A DNA stretch of 64,000 bases from Crocinitomicaceae bacterium (lineage in GTDB: Bacteria; Bacteroidota; Bacteroidia; Flavobacteriales_D; Crocinitomicaceae). Positions 28,272 through 39,369 of the stretch are shown here, in pieces. The stretch covers positions 62,001 to 126,000 of the forward strand of contig JAKVAR010000048.1 in NCBI GenBank assembly GCA_022447585.1, read 5' to 3'. Within the stretch, counting starts at the first letter, position 1. Each line of letters opens with the position of its first letter. The notes below the pieces were generated by a model. That model ran no database searches. It saw only the letters and a program-made list of their open reading frames with translations, and was not told the origin of the DNA. A program made the position numbers and the translations under genes.

Positions 28272-29203
28272 TCGCTTTTAGAATGATACTCTTGAACGAA
28301 GTATAGAGGTCTTCCCTTAACTTCATTGAATATTCTTCGGATATACTCCCCCATTATACCAATACTTAACAATTGAATTCCCCCAAGAAATAAAACTGTT
28401 ACTAATAGGGATGTCCAACCCGGAACAGTATTACCCAAAAAGTATTGACTAACAGAATAAGCAATGTAAATTAGAGACAAAAAGGAAACTACTACGCCCA
28501 GATAAAATGAAACTCTCAATGGTTTTGATGAGAAAGCAAAAATTCCATCTCCAGCAAATGACCACATCTTTCTTGGTGTGAATTTACTTTGACCATTTTG
28601 TCTCGGTCTAGCTTCAAACTCAATAAAAGCTTGTCTGAACCCCATCCAACTTACAAGGCCTCGATTAAAACGATCTTTCTCCTTCATCTTCAAAAAAGCA
28701 TCTAAACTTTTCCTATTCATCAATCTAAAATCTGACGATGACTTTCGTACTGGAACATCTGAAACAGAGTTCAATATTGTATAAAACCATTTAGAACTTA
28801 ACTTTTTTCCTGCCTTAATACCTTCCTCATCAATTCTGATCGTATTAACTACATCAAAACCTGACTTTGCCTTATCAATTAAAGACTGAATAAGTGATGC
28901 TGGGTGCTGTAAATCTCCATCCATACTTAAGACTAAATCACCTTTTGCATGTTCTAACCCGGCTATCAAAGCAATTTGATGTCCATAATTTCTAGAAAGG
29001 CTTAGGCCCAAAGTAGACGCATTCGTATTACAAATACTTTTAATTTCGGCATCTGTATTATCAGTGCTTCCATCATTTACGAATATGATCTCGTAGTCTA
29101 AATCAAGTTCATTCAATACCGAATTCAATTCAGCATAAACTTCTGAAACATTTTCTTCTTCATTAAAAAATGGGACTACAATACTTAAATCTATTGAACT
29201 CAT
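28268..29203 (-). CDS. GT2 glycosyltransferase, dolichol-phosphate-mannose-synthase-like with C-terminal membrane anchor
   Basis: A 311-residue GT-A enzyme. The N-terminus SIVVPFFNEEENV, the nucleotide-binding FVNDGSTDNTDA and the metal-site MDGDLQHPASLI are typical of DPM1/ArnC/GtrB proteins, and two membrane helices follow near residues 230-290. It probably loads a sugar onto undecaprenyl phosphate for use by a GT-C enzyme; the neighbouring DUF6056-like protein is a candidate partner. I chose the ATG at 29203; a GTG at 29221 would add six residues. Divergent from icd. Confidence 0.88.
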   Translation of the reverse strand: MSSIDLSIVVPFFNEEENVSEVYAELNSVLNELDLDYEIIFVNDGSTDNTDAEIKSICNTNASTLGLSLSRNYGHQIALIAGLEHAKGDLVLSMDGDLQHPASLIQSLIDKAKSGFDVVNTIRIDEEGIKAGKKLSSKWFYTILNSVSDVPVRKSSSDFRLMNRKSLDAFLKMKEKDRFNRGLVSWMGFRQAFIEFEARPRQNGQSKFTPRKMWSFAGDGIFAFSSKPLRVSFYLGVVVSFLSLIYIAYSVSQYFLGNTVPGWTSLLVTVLFLGGIQLLSIGIMGEYIRRIFNEVKGRPLYFVQEYHSKSD

Positions 29204-29291
29204 AATAAGACTTTGATTCACACGAAGATAATCTAATTCATGATTCGATCAGAAATTATCAATTCCGGAATCAAAATCGCCCCTGAATCTT

Positions 29292-29323
29292 ATTGACAAT
29301 GTCTTAGGCAAGCAGTACATTTG
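29292..29323 (+). promoter_or_regulatory. predicted promoter of the isocitrate dehydrogenase gene
   Basis: TATTG at 29291-29295 is followed after 20 bases by TACATTTG at 29316-29323, close to the Bacteroidota consensus TTTG-N19-TAnnTTTG. The leader to the ATG at 29390 would be about 60 bases. Confidence 0.55.
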
Positions 29324-29386
29324 CATAACAAAAAATAACCCTCCGGATAACTTAATCAATTCGATTGAGACGGACAATAAACATAG

Positions 29387-31606
<2,220 letters not shown>

Positions 31607-31625
31607 GGAATGTATTCGAATTAAG

Positions 31626-31654
31626 AAGGGCGAGATGATTCTCGCCCTTTTTTT
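31626..31654 (+). terminator. intrinsic terminator after icd
   Basis: A 9-bp GC-rich stem (AAGGGCGAG at 31626-31634 with CTCGCCCTT at 31641-31649) has a six-base loop and runs straight into a T-tract ending at 31654. It begins 20 bases after the icd stop. Confidence 0.9.
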
Positions 31655-31732
31655 ATGAGTGCAATATTAATTGCAAAAATTGAATTCTTGTTTTATTAGA
31701 TGTTCAACATTTTCTAATCTAAATGATCCTCT

Positions 31733-32338
31733 TTATTTAAATTTGAGTTCTAATTCATCCATCGCCGACACACCAAAGTTGTCATTAGACCATGTCCTCA
31801 ACTTCTGATCTTCCTCAACTAAAACAAAAGTTGGAAATGAACCAACAGCCAATTGAGCCATCGCATCAGGGTTCAATGCTAGTTTAACTTCAACATCTTT
31901 ACCTGCCTCATCTTTATACCAAGTAGTTGTTTCCTCATCAGGATGACAAACAAGGTATTCGATCTCAATGTTCGGAACTCTTTCTTTTAACTTTTTCATT
32001 CTTCCAAGTGCTTCATAACAATATGGGCAACCAGGAATTGTCAAAACAACCAATTTCTTTCCTTTCAACTCAGAATAGTCTTTAATCTTTTCAATCTCAA
32101 TTGAATTATTTGAAAAATCACCCTGATAAATTGGAGCAATTGCGAAATACACAACGAAAGGAATTAGTAGTATAATGAATTTAATCAGTAAGCGTAGTAT
32201 AAGTCCTAGTTTTTTTAACCTCTTTTTAAACAGAAGAACGATTATCAGTCCAATCAGCACCATAAATATGTATGGCAACATTTTACTCATAGTCCAAGAC
32301 AAACCTAAGTCGAGTAGAAATAGTTCAATTGAATTCAT
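31733..32338 (-). CDS. membrane-anchored thioredoxin-fold protein
   Basis: A 201-residue protein. The first 75 residues hold two membrane helices (about 19-36 and 48-70), and the rest is a thioredoxin-like domain with the active site GCPYC (C104, C107) and a cis-proline region SFPTFVLVEE. The orientation of the domain, inside or outside, depends on the first helix and is not certain. It would reduce or form disulfides. It lies just downstream of two tiny cysteine-rich lipoproteins on the same strand, which are possible substrates; that is inference. Confidence 0.75.
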   Translation of the reverse strand: MNSIELFLLDLGLSWTMSKMLPYIFMVLIGLIIVLLFKKRLKKLGLILRLLIKFIILLIPFVVYFAIAPIYQGDFSNNSIEIEKIKDYSELKGKKLVVLTIPGCPYCYEALGRMKKLKERVPNIEIEYLVCHPDEETTTWYKDEAGKDVEVKLALNPDAMAQLAVGSFPTFVLVEEDQKLRTWSNDNFGVSAMDELELKFK

Positions 32339-32405
32339 TATTCACTATTTTTTTGTCATAATTGAAGTGACTGCCGTCAAAATTGAGATAAAACACTCCT
32401 TTTTA

Positions 32406-32618
32406 TTAATTCAGTTCACATTCAGTTATAACGGTAAAACCAAGAACGGAAACAGATGCATCTCCTTCGTCACATTCTGCTTTAGCGTCCGATTTCGTCT
32501 TATTCTTAATTGTATAAGACGTCGCTTCTGCACCATTCACTGTGCAAGAACAAACCCTATCTTTTTTGCAGGCAACAAAAACCATCAATGCTCCTACTAA
32601 CACCATTATTTTTTTCAT
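32406..32618 (-). CDS. small cysteine-rich lipoprotein (copy 2)
   Basis: A 70-residue protein with a lipobox (VFVAC, lipidated C17) followed by KKDRVCSC and further cysteines near residues 49 and 67 (KAECDE and ITECELN), leaving four cysteines in the mature chain besides the lipidated one. It shares its layout with the 32679 gene: MKK start, CKK after the lipobox, CSC, then two spaced cysteines. I recognise no family. It may fold as a disulfide-knotted surface or periplasmic mini-domain. Confidence 0.65.
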   Translation of the reverse strand: MKKIMVLVGALMVFVACKKDRVCSCTVNGAEATSYTIKNKTKSDAKAECDEGDASVSVLGFTVITECELN

Positions 32619-32629
32619 AATTTCAATTT

Positions 32630-32656
32630 AAAAAAAAAGGGAAGCTTTAGCCTCCC
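32630..32656 (-). terminator. intrinsic terminator between the two small lipoprotein genes
   Basis: On the minus strand a 7-bp stem (GGGAGGC with GCTTCCC, one G-T pair) and a TAAA loop is followed by a run of nine T. It ends the 32679-32876 transcript just before the start of the second copy. Confidence 0.85.
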
Positions 32657-32678
32657 TCTATAAAATTCTTATATCTGA

Positions 32679-32876
32679 CTATGCAGGAGTACAAGTTTTA
32701 AGTGGAACAAGTGTAGTTGCATCGTTACAAGCATCGGTAGCATCTTTTCCTTTGTGAGTTTCAGTAGTAACAGTTAAACTAGCATCAACACAACTACAAG
32801 TGTACTCTTTTTTACAAGAAGATAATGCAACCATTCCTAATACTGCAAATGCAGCAACTCCAATAACCTTTTTCAT
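32679..32876 (-). CDS. small cysteine-rich lipoprotein (copy 1)
   Basis: A 65-residue protein with a type II signal peptide and lipobox ALSSC (C21), then KKEYTCSC and cysteines in DACNDA and KTCTP. The pattern matches the neighbouring 32406 gene, so they look like paralogues that have diverged. A strong terminator follows this copy, so it is probably expressed on its own and at a higher level. Function is unknown. Confidence 0.7.
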   Translation of the reverse strand: MKKVIGVAAFAVLGMVALSSCKKEYTCSCVDASLTVTTETHKGKDATDACNDATTLVPLKTCTPA

Positions 32877-33037
32877 ATTTTTTAATTTAGATTAGATTTG
32901 TACTACAACAATAATAGCAAAATTTATTTAAAACCAACGCTAGGTCACTTTATTTAATGTATTTGTGCGACGATTAAACCATATTAATATTTCTATTATT
33001 ACTTTGCATCTTTAAATCAACTTGAATTTAGAATTCT

Positions 33038-34435
33038 ATGAACTTTAAAACTTCATCATTTATAATTACAACTATTTTCTTTACTATTCTATATTCATGT
33101 GGAACTATTCGCCCAGAATCACCGGTAAATATTATATCGGAAGAAGATATTCCGGCTCAGCCAATTTCTTCAATCAAACTTCCAATCAAAGTTAATCTTG
33201 CTCCATATTTTAAAGAAACGGATGAATCAATTCCCTTGAAGTTCACAGGTAAAGAGCAACAATGCGAAGGTGTTAGTTTCTCTTACAAATTTTTACGTTC
33301 TCCCATAACCTTTAAAGGAGTAGGAAATAAGTTACTTTTTGATGTCGATGGTAAATACGCTTTACGCGTAAATTATTGTGCTCAATGTACTGGAATATTC
33401 AACGAAGCGGGAAATTGCCTTGTTCCACGTATATACGCCTCATGTGGAGTTGACGAACCAATGAGAACTGTGCATGTTGGATACGCGACTTCAATAGGTG
33501 TTTCAAAAAACTACAAGTTAACTTCGAATACAAAATTAAGAAAAGTTAAAACCCTTTCTCCATGTGAAATGACTATGTTCAGTTATGACGCATCAAAAAC
33601 TTTAGAAGAAGAATTAACCATTGCTTTACAAGACGTTGAAAAGGATATAGATTCAGAAATCGAAGCTATCGATTTAAAACCAACCATGGAAGAAGTATGG
33701 GAGATACTATGCTTACCTACAGATCTAGAGGGGTATGGCTTTCTTTCCATGCACCCGAAAGATATTTCATTGAGTAAAATTCACTTTAAAGGAGATACAG
33801 CATATGTAAATGCTTTACTTCATGCATCTCCAAATATTACTCTAAATAATAAGGATACCTTAATCACTAAACTACCGCCATTATCTGAATTTAAGAATCA
33901 AGATGGATTCGATATTACCATGGATATCAACGCTAAATATGACTCTTTATCTTCTATGCTTTCTTCTAATATCAAAGGGAAATCCATCGATATTAATGGA
34001 AATGAAGTTATTTTCGGAGACATAAACATTCATGGTGCAGCGAACAAAAAAGTGAATCTTAGAGTAGATTTTACAGGAAAGAAGAAAGGAACATTATACT
34101 TAACAGGAACACCTATTTTTCATAGAGCTAAACAAAATATTTCATTTCCAGACTTGAATTTTGATGTTAAGACAAAGCACGCTTTACTTAAATCAGCAAA
34201 ATGGTTGTACAACAAGAAAATTACAAATATGATACGCGATTTAGCATCAATGGATTTAAAACCATACTTGGACTCCCTAAAAGGAAGTCTTAATGAAAAT
34301 ATTAATATGGAGTTAGATGAAGGAATTTTCATGTCAGGTAAAGTAAATGATATAAAAATTGGATCTATCATACCCTTAGAAAATAAACTATTCCTTCGTT
34401 TTCATAGTCTTGGGGAACTGAAATTAACGATGTAG
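33038..34435 (+). CDS. DUF4403 family lipoprotein
   Basis: A 465-residue protein with a lipoprotein signal (TILYSC). The body is rich in beta strands and repeats a motif where a strand is followed by a charged helix, as in the DUF4403 family of Bacteroidota; the opening segment SIKLPIKVNLAPYF is typical. Several cysteines lie near residues 68-140. The family has lipid-binding TULIP-like features in some predictions, so an envelope lipid role is possible but unproven. Its stop touches that of the convergent haemoglobin gene. Confidence 0.65.
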   Translation: MNFKTSSFIITTIFFTILYSCGTIRPESPVNIISEEDIPAQPISSIKLPIKVNLAPYFKETDESIPLKFTGKEQQCEGVSFSYKFLRSPITFKGVGNKLLFDVDGKYALRVNYCAQCTGIFNEAGNCLVPRIYASCGVDEPMRTVHVGYATSIGVSKNYKLTSNTKLRKVKTLSPCEMTMFSYDASKTLEEELTIALQDVEKDIDSEIEAIDLKPTMEEVWEILCLPTDLEGYGFLSMHPKDISLSKIHFKGDTAYVNALLHASPNITLNNKDTLITKLPPLSEFKNQDGFDITMDINAKYDSLSSMLSSNIKGKSIDINGNEVIFGDINIHGAANKKVNLRVDFTGKKKGTLYLTGTPIFHRAKQNISFPDLNFDVKTKHALLKSAKWLYNKKITNMIRDLASMDLKPYLDSLKGSLNENINMELDEGIFMSGKVNDIKIGSIIPLENKLFLRFHSLGELKLTM

Positions 34436-34807
34436 CTATCTATTCATCATATGATTGGCAACTTTCGGGAAACATTCATACAAGGCCATAGCTAGTTCTT
34501 GATCTTCAATTTTCTCTGTACAAGCAATTTTCATACATCTTAACCATTCATCTTTTTCCGCTAATCCAATGGCGTGGGGTAAATGTCTCATCTTCATTTT
34601 TGGGTGACCGTATTTTTCAGAATATAACATCGGTCCACCTAAAAATTGAGTTAAAAACATATATTGCTTATCTCTAATTAATGTTTTTTCAGTATCGAAC
34701 AAAAAAGAAATCGATGAATCGTAAAAAACAATGTCATAGAATCTATCTACAACTTCCCTTAATTTCACTGGTCCAATTCTTGTATATAATGTTTCCATAT
34801 CGCTCAT
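34436..34807 (-). CDS. group II truncated haemoglobin
   Basis: A 123-residue haem protein. The sequence VDRFYDIVFYD has the B10 Tyr (Y24), the proximal His is H75 in MRHLPHAI, LGGPMLYSEKYGHP is a typical group II signature, and W88 in DEWLR is the conserved G8 Trp. Group II proteins bind oxygen tightly and are linked to oxygen or nitric-oxide handling. It is divergent from the OmpA-like gene and lies head-on against the DUF4403 gene with no spacer. Confidence 0.85.
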   Translation of the reverse strand: MSDMETLYTRIGPVKLREVVDRFYDIVFYDSSISFLFDTEKTLIRDKQYMFLTQFLGGPMLYSEKYGHPKMKMRHLPHAIGLAEKDEWLRCMKIACTEKIEDQELAMALYECFPKVANHMMNR

Positions 34808-34843
34808 TTTTAGTAATTAAGCGTTAAATATTTATTGTTTCGC

Positions 34844-34851
34844 TATCTTTG
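34844..34851 (+). promoter_or_regulatory. -7 promoter element of the OmpA-like gene
   Basis: TATCTTTG matches TAnnTTTG exactly and lies nine bases before the ATG at 34861, giving a very short leader. No clear TTTG is seen 19 bases upstream. Confidence 0.45.
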
Positions 34852-34860
34852 TAACTGAAA

Positions 34861-36030
34861 ATGACAAAATTAATTATTCTAAGCCTCTTATTGTTTCTTT
34901 CTTTAGGAATCTATTCCCAAAGAACCAGAACTGCTGAGGGAATGAATACATGTCAAGGAGCAATCAACATTTTTGATGATGGTAACTTTCGATTAGAATT
35001 CACGGGATCCAAATCAAAATCCTCAATCGAATCATATCCATCACTAAATTCAATTGATGAAAAAAACGAAATCTGGTGCGCTTTTGTTGCTGGTCGCTCG
35101 GGGGAATTAACATTTAACGCAAACACCAAGGCTCAGTATCTTCAAATGGTTGTTTTTCAACAGAATAAAAACGATATATGTAGCGAGATTAAGAACGGAG
35201 TAGCTGAAATCAAAAGACTTCACGTTAAAAAAGATAATTCAACCGTTGGATTAGACTATCAAATTGGCGGCGGAATTCTTTATAGTCTAAAATTAAAGGA
35301 AGGTGATAAAATACTCATACTATTTGCTACAGAATCAGAGTCAAAAGCGAAGCTTGTCCTTTCATGGAGATTCCATGAGCACACTCCTCAAGTAACGGAA
35401 GAAAAAATTGTTGATCGTCGCGACGATGACTTTGCCCCAACATTCTCTGTTTTGGTTAGAGATAAATTCTCTCAAAAACCATTAATTGCCAGCCTATCCG
35501 TTGAAGGTCATAAATCCTTAAATGGTATTTATACCGGTTCTGATTTTTTCTTTAATGTTCCCAGAACGATAGAGCTTATTGTAAAATGCGAAGTTCCGGG
35601 TTACTTCTTTAAAGATGAAATCAAGAAGGTATCTTCGTTTGAAGATTCTGAAATTATTTTTGAACTAGAACAAATTTCACCAGGAAAAAGTATAAAAATT
35701 GAGGACATTGAATTTGTTCAAGGAACCAGTGAAATTGCGCCTAATTCGATTCCAAAGCTAAAACGGCTTAAAGACTTCTTAGCATTAAATTCAGATATAA
35801 ACATTGAAATCCAAGGACATGTATTTGCCTTAGGAGAGAACTCATACATTGGACAAAAAGTATCTGAGGCCAGAGCGAAGAGAGTTCTTAAATACCTCGT
35901 TGAGAACGGGATTAGCAAATCTAGATTATCAGCAGTTGGCTATGGTAACACACAGCCGATTTTCCCTGAACCTAAGTTTTTCTATGAAGAACAAGCCAAC
36001 CGTCGTGTGGAGATACTTGTGATGGACTAG
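34861..36030 (+). CDS. OmpA family outer-membrane protein
   Basis: A 389-residue exported protein with signal peptide (LLFLSLGIYSQ), a beta-rich domain (about 25-190) that resembles lectin-like or carbohydrate-recognition folds, a middle domain (190-275) and a C-terminal OmpA/MotB peptidoglycan-binding domain (about 280-389) with IEIQGHVFALGENSY, SEARAKRVLKYLVENGI, SRLSAVGYGNTQP and the closing NRRVEILV. The OmpA domain should tether it to the cell wall. A bidirectional terminator follows. Confidence 0.88.
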   Translation: MTKLIILSLLLFLSLGIYSQRTRTAEGMNTCQGAINIFDDGNFRLEFTGSKSKSSIESYPSLNSIDEKNEIWCAFVAGRSGELTFNANTKAQYLQMVVFQQNKNDICSEIKNGVAEIKRLHVKKDNSTVGLDYQIGGGILYSLKLKEGDKILILFATESESKAKLVLSWRFHEHTPQVTEEKIVDRRDDDFAPTFSVLVRDKFSQKPLIASLSVEGHKSLNGIYTGSDFFFNVPRTIELIVKCEVPGYFFKDEIKKVSSFEDSEIIFELEQISPGKSIKIEDIEFVQGTSEIAPNSIPKLKRLKDFLALNSDINIEIQGHVFALGENSYIGQKVSEARAKRVLKYLVENGISKSRLSAVGYGNTQPIFPEPKFFYEEQANRRVEILVMD

Positions 36031-36034
36031 TACT

Positions 36035-36067
36035 AAAAAAAATACCCCTTAAATTAAGAGGTATTTT
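36035..36067. terminator. bidirectional terminator between the OmpA-like gene and frr
   Basis: AATACCCCTT (36041-36050) pairs with AAGAGGTATT (36056-36065), one mismatch, with a five-base loop. A T-run follows on the plus strand and an A-run precedes it at 36035-36040, serving as T-run for the minus strand. Confidence 0.75.
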
Positions 36068-36089
36068 GAATATCAACTTAGGTCCGCCA

Positions 36090-36653
36090 TTAAATCGTTA
36101 AAATTTCTTTCTCTTTCACTACTAACACTTCCTCAATCTTAGCAGAGAAACTATTTGTAATAGTCTGCACTTGTCCTTCAGCATCTTTAGTCATATCTTC
36201 AGATAAACCATCAGCTTTGAGGGATTTAATCATATCCAAAGCCTCTTTACGATTGTTTCTAATACCAACCTTAGCATTTTCGCCCTCAGCCTTCGCTTTC
36301 TTAACCAATTCCTTTCTTCTCTCTTCAGTTAAAGGAGGCACCGAAATCAATACAGATTCTCCATTACTTTGAGGAGCAAACCCAAGATTTGAGTTTATAA
36401 TCCCTTTCATAATAGGATCTAGCATTGCTTTCTCCCATGGCTGCACCGTAATCGTTCTTGCATCCATAGTATTCACATTGGCAACTTGAGACAAAGGAGT
36501 TGGTGATCCGTAATAATCAACCATAACTGTTTGTAGCATTGCAGGCGAAGCTTTACCAGCCCTAATCTTTGATAATTCAACTTCGAAGTGATTGATTGTT
36601 TTCGAGTTAGCCCCCTTAAACTCATCATACACCATATTTAATTCTTCAATCAT
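36090..36653 (-). CDS. frr: ribosome recycling factor
   Basis: Splits post-termination ribosomes together with EF-G. At 187 residues it is of normal length. The signature runs from FEVELSKIRAGKASPAML through VDYYGSPTPLSQVANVN, DARTITVQPWEK, NSNLGFAP and VPPLTEERRKELVK. It follows pyrH by 15 bases, the conserved pyrH-frr order. It is ended by the bidirectional terminator at 36035-36067. Confidence 0.97.
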   Translation of the reverse strand: MIEELNMVYDEFKGANSKTINHFEVELSKIRAGKASPAMLQTVMVDYYGSPTPLSQVANVNTMDARTITVQPWEKAMLDPIMKGIINSNLGFAPQSNGESVLISVPPLTEERRKELVKKAKAEGENAKVGIRNNRKEALDMIKSLKADGLSEDMTKDAEGQVQTITNSFSAKIEEVLVVKEKEILTI

Positions 36654-36668
36654 TGTATCTTTTTTTTC

Positions 36669-37376
36669 TTAATTACGAACAATCGTACCCACTTGCTCTC
36701 CTGAAAGAACTTTCACCAAATTCCCTGGCGTATCCATGTCAAAAACAACAATAGGTAAATCATTCTCTTTACATAAAGTGAAGGCTGTCATATCCATCAC
36801 CTTTAAGCCTTTTCCGTAAACATCATCAAAACTAATAACGTCATATTTAGTAGCATCCGGGTTCTTCTCCGGGTCTTCTGTATAAATTCCATCCACACGT
36901 GTACCTTTCAGAATAACCTCTGCATTAATTTCAATTGCTCTTAAAGAAGCAGCAGAATCAGTTGTGAAATAAGGATTACCTGTCCCAGCTCCAAAAACCA
37001 CTACTCTTCCTTTCTCTAGGTGTCGAACAGCCCTTCTTCTTACGTAAGGTTCAGCAATTTCCTTCATTTCGATTGCAGATTGCAAACGAGATTGAACACC
37101 TTTGGATTCTAGCGCTGCTTGTAGAGCCATAGCATTGATCATTGTTGCCAACATTCCCATGTAATCACCATGAGTTCTATCCATACCTCCCTCTTCAGCC
37201 TGAACACCTCTAAAAATATTTCCACCTCCAATAACGATAGCTATTTCTACTCCTTGTTCGTATATTTCTTTTATCTGATTTGCATATTGACTTAATCTAT
37301 TATTGTCAATACCGAAAGCTTTATCACCCATTAGTGATTCTCCGCTTAATTTCAGGAGTATTCTTTTGTACTTCAT
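36669..37376 (-). CDS. pyrH: UMP kinase
   Basis: Phosphorylates UMP to UDP. From the ATG at 37376 it has 235 residues and begins [13 protein letters not shown], as the family does; a TTG at 37400 would add eight residues and is unlikely. Motifs are [40 protein letters not shown] and the uridine-site [13 protein letters not shown]. It sits between the tsf terminator and frr, so it starts its own transcript. Confidence 0.96.
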   Translation of the reverse strand: MKYKRILLKLSGESLMGDKAFGIDNNRLSQYANQIKEIYEQGVEIAIVIGGGNIFRGVQAEEGGMDRTHGDYMGMLATMINAMALQAALESKGVQSRLQSAIEMKEIAEPYVRRRAVRHLEKGRVVVFGAGTGNPYFTTDSAASLRAIEINAEVILKGTRVDGIYTEDPEKNPDATKYDVISFDDVYGKGLKVMDMTAFTLCKENDLPIVVFDMDTPGNLVKVLSGEQVGTIVRN

Positions 37377-37464
37377 TCTTCCTTTTTTGAGGTTTAACAA
37401 ATATACGTTTTTTGACCTATGATTCCTTTCTAAATTTATGGAACTGATGAAAAATTATGAACAC

Positions 37465-37498
37465 AAAAAAAGCCGCTTATCATAATGATAAACGGCTT
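37465..37498 (-). terminator. intrinsic terminator after tsf
   Basis: On the minus strand AAGCCG at 37498-37493 pairs with CGGCTT at 37475-37470, and inner ATCAT/ATGAT bases extend the stem. A run of T follows (A-run 37465-37471 on the plus strand). It separates tsf from pyrH. Confidence 0.85.
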
Positions 37499-37517
37499 CA
37501 AATATTTAGTTAAGCAA

Positions 37518-38342
37518 TTAGCTTAAAGAAAATCTTTTGAATTCTGTAACAGTTAAACCAGACTCAGTAGAAGCCAAGAACTGCTCTACAGTTTGCTTAT
37601 TATCTTTGATAAATGCTTGAGACAATAAAGTGTTCTCTTTGAAGAACTTCCCTAAACGTCCTTGAGCGATTTTCTCAGCCATCTCAGCAGGCTTCCCTTC
37701 TTGAATAGCTAAATCTTTACCAACTTCTAACTCTCTAGCAATCGTAGATTCATCAATTCCCTCTTTACTTAAGGCTAATGGGTTCATAGCAGCAACTTGC
37801 ATTGCAACTTGTTTTCCAGCATCAGCAGCAGCGTCAGAACCATTGTTTAAAGCAACTAATGTAGCTAATTGATTACCCGGGTGATTGTAAGCTACTACAG
37901 TAGCAGCTTCAACTTTAGCAAAATTAGAAATCTCTAATTTCTCCCCAATAACACCAATTTGCTCAGTCATTTTCTCAGCAACAGTCAGTTTTGCATCATA
38001 AGCCATGTTCATAAGCTCTTCTTTAGAAGCAGCTCCTTTGTCCATGCCTACTTGCATGATAGACTTGATCATTGTTTGGAAGTCAGCATTCTTCGCGACG
38101 AAATCTGTCTCACAGTTCAATTGAAGGATATACCCTACGCTTCCTAATGATTCTGCAAAAATAACACCTTCTTTCGCCTCATTGTCACCGCGTTTCGCAG
38201 CAACTTTTTGACCTTTCTTACGAAGTACATCAACTGCAGCTTCAAAGTCACCGTCAGTTTCAACAAGAGCCTTTTTGCAGTCCATCATACCTGCTCCTGT
38301 TTGTTTTCTTAATTTATTTACATCTGCAGCTGTAATTGCCAT
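37518..38342 (-). CDS. tsf: translation elongation factor Ts
   Basis: Guanine-nucleotide exchange factor for EF-Tu. The 274 residues start with the UBA-like N-terminal domain (VNKLRKQTGAGMMDCKKALVE, the family hallmark) and contain VLRKKGQKVAAKRGDNEAKEG and the core LNCETDFVAKN. It lies 69 bases after rpsB on the same strand, the usual pairing, and is closed by a strong terminator. Confidence 0.97.
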   Translation of the reverse strand: MAITAADVNKLRKQTGAGMMDCKKALVETDGDFEAAVDVLRKKGQKVAAKRGDNEAKEGVIFAESLGSVGYILQLNCETDFVAKNADFQTMIKSIMQVGMDKGAASKEELMNMAYDAKLTVAEKMTEQIGVIGEKLEISNFAKVEAATVVAYNHPGNQLATLVALNNGSDAAADAGKQVAMQVAAMNPLALSKEGIDESTIARELEVGKDLAIQEGKPAEMAEKIAQGRLGKFFKENTLLSQAFIKDNKQTVEQFLASTESGLTVTEFKRFSLS

Positions 38343-38411
38343 GGATATAAGTTTTTCTAATTAATAATTAATTCTATTGCCCTCTTTTAGGACATCACAG
38401 ATAAAACCTGC

Positions 38412-39257
38412 TTATTTTTCTTCTTTCGCTTCTTCAGTTGCAGGAGCCTTGGTAGCTGGTGCTTCTCCTGCTGGAGTTTCCTTAGCTGGTGCTTCTTTAG
38501 GAGCAGCTGCTTTCTTTTCAGCTGCCACTTTTTTATCCGCTGCTGCTTTCGCGTCAGCATCTTTAGCACTTTTTCTTTCCGTTAAACCTTCCTTGATTGA
38601 ACCACAAATCTCATCCAATATAATAGAAATCGATTTTGAAGCATCATCATTTGCAGGGATTGGAAAATCAACTAATGAAGGATTTGAGTTTGTATCCACA
38701 ATAGCAAAAGTTGGAATATTCAATCTCTTAGCTTCTTTAAGGGCAATGTGCTCCTTAATGATATCAACAATAAAGATAGCTGCAGGCTGACGAGTCATAT
38801 CTGCTATAGAACCAAAGTTCTTTTCTAGCTTCTCTCTTTGACGAGTTTTGAATAAACGCTCTCTTTTATTTAATGTGTTCCAAGTACCATCCGTTTGCAT
38901 TTTGTCAATTGACGTCATTTTTCGGATAGACTTACGCGTAGTTTGGAAGTTTGTTAACATTCCACCAGACCAACGTTCAGTTACGAATGGCATGTTAATT
39001 TCACTCACCTTTGTAGCGATAATATCTTTAGCTTGCTTTTTTGTTGCAACGAAAAGAACCTTTTTCCCAGATTTAGCAATTTGCTTAAGTGCCGCACTCG
39101 CAGAATCGATGTGTGCAATTGTCTTATTAAGGTCAATAATGTGGATACCTTTTTTCTCTTCAAAGATATACGGCGCCATTGCCGGGTTCCATTTTCTTTT
39201 CAAGTGTCCAAAATGAACACCTGCATTCAATAAGTCTTCAAACTTTACTTTTGACAT
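38412..39257 (-). CDS. rpsB: 30S ribosomal protein S2 with a low-complexity C-terminal tail
   Basis: Small-subunit protein S2. The N-terminus FEDLLNAGVHFGHLKRKWNP, FVATKKQAKDII, MPFVTERWSGGMLTNFQT and PTFAIVDTNSNP are diagnostic. Total length is 281 residues; the core ends near residue 230 and the last 50 are almost only A, K, P, E and T. Such a tail is present in some Bacteroidota S2 proteins. The upstream 110-base gap to rpsI suggests its own promoter. Confidence 0.97.
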   Translation of the reverse strand: MSKVKFEDLLNAGVHFGHLKRKWNPAMAPYIFEEKKGIHIIDLNKTIAHIDSASAALKQIAKSGKKVLFVATKKQAKDIIATKVSEINMPFVTERWSGGMLTNFQTTRKSIRKMTSIDKMQTDGTWNTLNKRERLFKTRQREKLEKNFGSIADMTRQPAAIFIVDIIKEHIALKEAKRLNIPTFAIVDTNSNPSLVDFPIPANDDASKSISIILDEICGSIKEGLTERKSAKDADAKAAADKKVAAEKKAAAPKEAPAKETPAGEAPATKAPATEEAKEEK

Positions 39258-39369
39258 TTTCTTTCTTTTAATTGTTTACGTTCCTTTAGTAAGCAGTTTA
39301 TAAGGGGCTTTCGCAATACAGATAAACTTAGATACTAAACAACCGCCAAAATTTTGTTTACTAATTCGA

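Noticed and set aside
32175-32600. Plus-strand ORF of 141 codons
   Set aside because: It covers the thioredoxin-like and small lipoprotein genes in antisense; the minus-strand reading explains the region better.
38377-38790. Plus-strand ORF of 137 codons rich in Ala and Ser
   Set aside because: It is the antisense of the low-complexity rpsB tail; the composition reflects the tail codons.
39033-39233. Plus-strand ORF opposite rpsB
   Set aside because: Antisense to a highly conserved ribosomal protein gene, with no independent support.
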